A model generated the notes under the pieces. It was not told the origin of the DNA. It saw only the letters and a list, made by a program, of their open reading frames with translations, and ran no database searches. From Pseudomonadota bacterium (GTDB lineage: Bacteria; Pseudomonadota; Alphaproteobacteria; Rhizobiales; Xanthobacteraceae), in NCBI GenBank assembly GCA_023422775.1, contig JAFAGM010000063.1, positions 1-64,000 on the forward strand: a stretch of DNA of 64,000 nt, given 5' to 3'. Below, piece after piece: positions 61,077-64,000 of this stretch; position 1 is the first letter of the stretch; every line of letters begins with the position of its first letter. The translations under genes and the position numbers were made by a program.

Positions 61077-62423
61077 TCAGGTGTAGTCGCCGAGCTTGCA
61101 TCCGAAGGCGTCGGGCTTCTGCATCAGCTTGTCGCCGGGGACGATCTCGACGACGTCGTAGTAATCCTCCTTGTTCTTCATGTCCTTCTGCATCTTGCCC
61201 TTCACGATGATGACGGGACGGACGCACTGATGGTCTTCCTTGCGGTAGTGCACGTCGCCGACCATGGACGGCAGGGTTTCGCCCTTCTCATAGGCCTTGA
61301 TGACGTCGGGCGGATTGAAGCTGCCGGCCTCCTCGACCATGCGGGCCCAGTGCGCGAAGCTGATATAGGCGTTCTCGGCACCCCATTCCGGCTTGTAGCC
61401 GTACTTCTTCTCGAAAGCCTCGTTGAACATCCTGGCGAGCGGGAACTTGTCTTCGATGGTCCACCAGTAGTCGGTGGCGGCGTAGACGCCCTGCATCAGG
61501 CCTCCGGTCTCGCGCGCGATGAACGGCACCTGATAGGGAACGACCAGCTTCATCTTGTCGAGGATGCCGAACTGCTTGGCCTGCTGGGTCGACAGCACAG
61601 CGTCGTGTCCCCAGTTGACGTTGATGAGAACGTCAGCCCCGGAGTTCGCGACGTTCAGGAGATATGAGGAGTAGTCCGGCGCGCCGAGCGGCGCGACCTG
61701 GTTGGTCGCGGTGGTCCAGCCGGCGGTTGCGAGGAAGTCCTGCATCGATTTGGTGACGGTGTGTCCGTAGGTGTAGTCCGGCGTGAGATAGGCCGCCTTC
61801 TTGTTCTTGCCGAACTCCTTCACCATGACCGGGCCGATCGCCGCGGCCGCGGTCTGGCCGAAGAAGTTCTGGCGGAAGCCGTAACGGACGCAGTCCTTTC
61901 CGGTGGTGTCGTTGGAGCCGGAGATGCCGCACACGAACATCACCTTTTCCCGTTGCGCGAGCTTGTTCAGCGCAACCGCGACCGCGCTCGACGTGCCGCC
62001 GGTGATCATGATTGCCTTGTTTTCGCTGATGAAGCGCTGCTGCGCCTGAACGGCTTCGTTCGGCTTCGCCGCCGAATCCGCAACGCCGAACTTCAGTTCC
62101 TTGCCGAGCACGCCCTTGCTGGTCTTGGGCGAGATCTTCTTGATCAGTTCGTGGCCGCTGTTGATGTGGTCGATCGCGAGCTGATAGCCCTTCAATTCGT
62201 CTTCGCCCTGAACGGCGTAGGTCCCGGTGCGCGGAACGGAAATGCCGATGAAGGCCGAAGAGCCGGAAACGCCCGCCGGAAAGGTGCCGATTGCCGGCGT
62301 GTTCTCGGCAAACGCCGGCATCGCGGGCAACAGCGACCCGCCGACGATCCCCGCGCCGCCTTGAAGCAGGCGGCGGCGCGAGATGTCGAGGCCCAGGCCG
62401 CGGTGGATGAAACTGTCCTTCAT
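61077..62423 (-). CDS. branched-chain-type ABC transporter binding protein with Tat signal
   Basis: This 448-residue periplasmic protein belongs to the LivJ/LivK-like superfamily. The N-terminus carries a twin-arginine signal (LDISRRRLLQGGAG, cleaved near AFA at residue 39), so it is exported folded. The mature part has FIGISVPRTGTYAVQGEDEL and ITGGTSSAVAVALNK. It starts at 62423 with a GGGAGGA ribosome site; a longer frame lacks support. The protein differs from the orphan pair at 7.9-10.7 kb in length and in its export signal. The ligand may be an aromatic or amino acid. Confidence 0.9.
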   Translation of the reverse strand: MKDSFIHRGLGLDISRRRLLQGGAGIVGGSLLPAMPAFAENTPAIGTFPAGVSGSSAFIGISVPRTGTYAVQGEDELKGYQLAIDHINSGHELIKKISPKTSKGVLGKELKFGVADSAAKPNEAVQAQQRFISENKAIMITGGTSSAVAVALNKLAQREKVMFVCGISGSNDTTGKDCVRYGFRQNFFGQTAAAAIGPVMVKEFGKNKKAAYLTPDYTYGHTVTKSMQDFLATAGWTTATNQVAPLGAPDYSSYLLNVANSGADVLINVNWGHDAVLSTQQAKQFGILDKMKLVVPYQVPFIARETGGLMQGVYAATDYWWTIEDKFPLARMFNEAFEKKYGYKPEWGAENAYISFAHWARMVEEAGSFNPPDVIKAYEKGETLPSMVGDVHYRKEDHQCVRPVIIVKGKMQKDMKNKEDYYDVVEIVPGDKLMQKPDAFGCKLGDYT

Positions 62424-62609
62424 GATTGATGTCCTCCCGAATGGCGTTCTTGTCTGTGGACGAGGCGCAGCCTGCCCGGCGTCATCCGACGTGATGGCCG
62501 GACGTCGAGCACGTCGCACCCCGTGTGGGTTCTTGCCGCAAGCATTGCTTGTGAAGGCCTTCTGTCAATCGCACCTTTGGTCGAACGACGGGAATTATCT
62601 CGCAAAAAC

Positions 62610-62626
62610 ATATCGTGTTACGATAT
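62610..62626. promoter_or_regulatory. inverted repeat between binding-protein gene and marR-like gene
   Basis: ATATCGT-GTT-ACGATAT is a perfect 7-bp inverted repeat with a 3-base spacer. It lies about 78 bases before the MarR-type regulator start and 187 bases before the binding-protein start, in an AT-rich stretch. A MarR-type site that controls both is plausible. The rest of 62424-62703 shows no gene. Confidence 0.6.
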
Positions 62627-62703
62627 ATATTAGCCTTTATGACTATTCGATCCGCTGTCCGCCCGCGCTGCCGGGCTGCAAGGTCGAGGCGGAAGGCGCG
62701 GCA

Positions 62704-63183
62704 ATGATCCAGTCGAAGCGGAAGGTCCGGCGCCGGAAGCCGGCGGAGGCGGCGAGGCGTTCGAGCCGCGCGGCGATGCGCGATTCCGATTACGAGGCAC
62801 TCGCGCAATTTCGTTATCAGGTGCGCACCTTCCTGGCGTTCAGCGAGGCTGCGGCCCGGCGCGCGGGCCTGACGCCGCAGCAGCATCAGGCGCTGCTGGC
62901 GATCAAGGGCTTTGCCGGCAAGGAAAACGTGAGCATCGGCGAAGTCGCGCGTTTTCTGTTGATCCGGCATCACACGGCTGTCGAACTGATGAACCGGATG
63001 GCAAGGCTTGGGCTGATCAGCAGGAATGCCGATCCGGCGGATGCAAGACGTGTGCTCGTCAAATTGACGACCAGGGGCCGGCAAAAGCTGAATGCGCTTT
63101 CACGGATTCATTTGGACGAACTGCGCGCCGCAAGCCCGGTCCTGGGCAGGATCCTGCGGTCGTTCCGGTCCGCGGCGCGTTGA
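62704..63183 (+). CDS. MarR family regulator beside liv operon
   Basis: The 159-residue winged-helix regulator has a basic N-terminal stretch (KRKVRRRKPAEAARRSSRAA), then the helix-turn-helix VSIGEVARFLLIRHHTAVEL and the wing RNADPADARRVLVKLTTRG. It lies divergently beside the transporter and its binding protein, and likely controls them through the palindrome at 62610-62626. The start may be this ATG at 62704 or the one later in the frame at MRDSDYEALAQFR. The ligand is probably the transported compound or a metabolite. It is convergent with prfA. Confidence 0.88.
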   Translation: MIQSKRKVRRRKPAEAARRSSRAAMRDSDYEALAQFRYQVRTFLAFSEAAARRAGLTPQQHQALLAIKGFAGKENVSIGEVARFLLIRHHTAVELMNRMARLGLISRNADPADARRVLVKLTTRGRQKLNALSRIHLDELRAASPVLGRILRSFRSAAR

Positions 63184-63202
63184 AGCCCGCGGGGTGTGAG
63201 CG

Positions 63203-64000
63203 TTACGCGGCCGCGCCCTGTGCGGCGAGCTGGGCGGCCTGGTGCTCGGTGGTCAGCGCATCGATCAATTCGCCCAGCGCTTCGCCCGATATCACCTGCG
63301 GCAGCTTGTACAGCGTCAGATTGATCCGGTGATCGGTGACGCGGCCTTGCGGGAAATTGTAGGTGCGGATGCGCTCGGAGCGGTCGCCGGAGCCGACCTT
63401 CTCCTTGCGGTCGGCGGAACGCGCCGCATCGACGCGCTGGCGCTCGGCGTCATAGATGCGTGAGCGCAGGATGTTCATCGCGGAGGCGCGGTTCTTGTGC
63501 TGCGAGCGGCTGTCCTGCATCATGACGACGATGCCGGTCGGGATGTGCGTGATGCGGATCGCGGATTCGGTCTTGTTGACGTGCTGGCCGCCGGCGCCCT
63601 GCGCGCGCATGGTCTCGATCCGCAGATCCTCGTTCCTGACGTCGACGTCGACATCCTCGACCTCGGGCAGCACCGCGACGGTTGCTGCCGAGGTGTGAAT
63701 GCGTCCCTGCGTCTCGGTGTCGGGGACGCGCTGCACGCGGTGAACGCCGGATTCGAATTTCAGTTTGGCGAACGCGCCGCGGCCCTGCACCTCGGCGATG
63801 ATTTCCTTGAAGCCGCCCATGGTGCCTTCGGAGGCCGAGATCACTTCGACCTTCCAGCCCTGCAGGCCGGCGAAGCGCTCATACATCCGGAACAGGTCGC
63901 CGGCGAACAGCGAGGCTTCGTCGCCGCCGGTGCCGGCGCGGATTTCCAGCATCACGTTGCGGTCGTCCATGGCGTCCTTGGGCAACAGCGCCACGCGGAT
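63203..64000 (-). CDS. prfA: peptide chain release factor 1, C-terminal part
   Basis: RF1 (266 residues visible, frame still open at the window edge) reads UAA and UAG and releases the polypeptide. The catalytic GGQ motif is in RAQGAGGQHVNKTESAIRIT. The recognition domain precedes it, and the C-terminus (QVISGEALGELIDALT) is standard. The start lies beyond the right edge. RF1 is distinguished from RF2 by the overall pattern and the VHRVQRVPDTETQGRIHTSA block; the PxT anticodon motif region is not fully verified here. The modifying enzyme PrmC is encoded about 6.3 kb away. Confidence 0.94.
   Translation of the reverse strand: MRVALLPKDAMDDRNVMLEIRAGTGGDEASLFAGDLFRMYERFAGLQGWKVEVISASEGTMGGFKEIIAEVQGRGAFAKLKFESGVHRVQRVPDTETQGRIHTSAATVAVLPEVEDVDVDVRNEDLRIETMRAQGAGGQHVNKTESAIRITHIPTGIVVMMQDSRSQHKNRASAMNILRSRIYDAERQRVDAARSADRKEKVGSGDRSERIRTYNFPQGRVTDHRINLTLYKLPQVISGEALGELIDALTTEHQAAQLAAQGAAA

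Overview
The window is high-GC alphaproteobacterial chromosome and most resembles the Bradyrhizobium/Rhodopseudomonas group. This rests on recognisable family-level proteins (GlnD, MutS, RpmF, IspG, a DUF4167 protein, a DUF1345 protein), on a set of polyhydroxybutyrate (PHB) genes, on many branched-chain-amino-acid-type solute-binding proteins, and on several short palindromic intergenic repeats typical of that lineage. One repeat, when translated, gives the artefactual N-terminus MAGSSPAMT. The assignment is by recognition, not by a database search. I saw no tRNA, rRNA, CRISPR array, transposase, phage gene or integrase.

Layout. 0-7.3 kb: the end of an ABC-2 permease, PHB depolymerase phaZ, a YgjP-like metallopeptidase, an AapJ-like amino-acid binding protein, an L,D-transpeptidase and a class A penicillin-binding protein. 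7.4-11.5 kb: a DUF1330 protein, two tandem nearly identical orphan solute-binding proteins, and the DNA repair methyltransferase ogt. 11.6-17.9 kb: glnD, a three-gene sulfonate-type ABC transporter and an OsmC protein. 18-26.4 kb: a membrane protein, mutS, and a protocatechuate catabolism group (pcaF, pcaH, pcaG and a quinate/shikimate-dehydrogenase-like gene), then a DMT exporter. 26.4-32.3 kb: an EmrAB-type efflux operon with its MarR regulator, a Zur-like regulator, a second DMT exporter and a sulfurtransferase. 32.5-41.8 kb: ispG, a methyltransferase, a Rieske oxygenase, small proteins, a secreted caspase-fold protein, a DUF1345 protein, ispA and mtgA. 41.9-48.2 kb: rpmF, two unknown proteins, an EAL-domain protein and a MacAB/Lol-like exporter. 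48.3-51.4 kb: phaR, phaA and phaB. 51.6-56.9 kb: a DMT transporter, a cupin protein, gloB, a methyltransferase, a DUF4167 protein and prmC. 57-64 kb: a HIT protein, a branched-chain-type ABC transporter containing a permease-ATPase fusion, its MarR regulator, and the 3' part of prfA.

How the genes work together. PHB turnover is represented by phaA and phaB (synthesis of 3-hydroxybutyryl-CoA), phaR (regulator) and phaZ (mobilisation); phaC is not in the window. Isoprenoid synthesis is represented by ispG (MEP pathway) and ispA (prenyl chain elongation). Cell-wall assembly is represented by PBP1A, MtgA and an L,D-transpeptidase. Aromatic catabolism is represented by pcaF and pcaHG plus the dehydrogenase that could feed quinate or shikimate into protocatechuate.

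I did not find a clearly new multi-gene system. The most notable items are a roughly 100-bp palindromic repeat that supplies stop codons to flanking genes, a livM-livG fusion in a transporter block lying between prfA and prmC, two tandem orphan binding proteins with a shared leader, a structured intergenic region that may be a small RNA, and several strong palindromes at regulatory positions.
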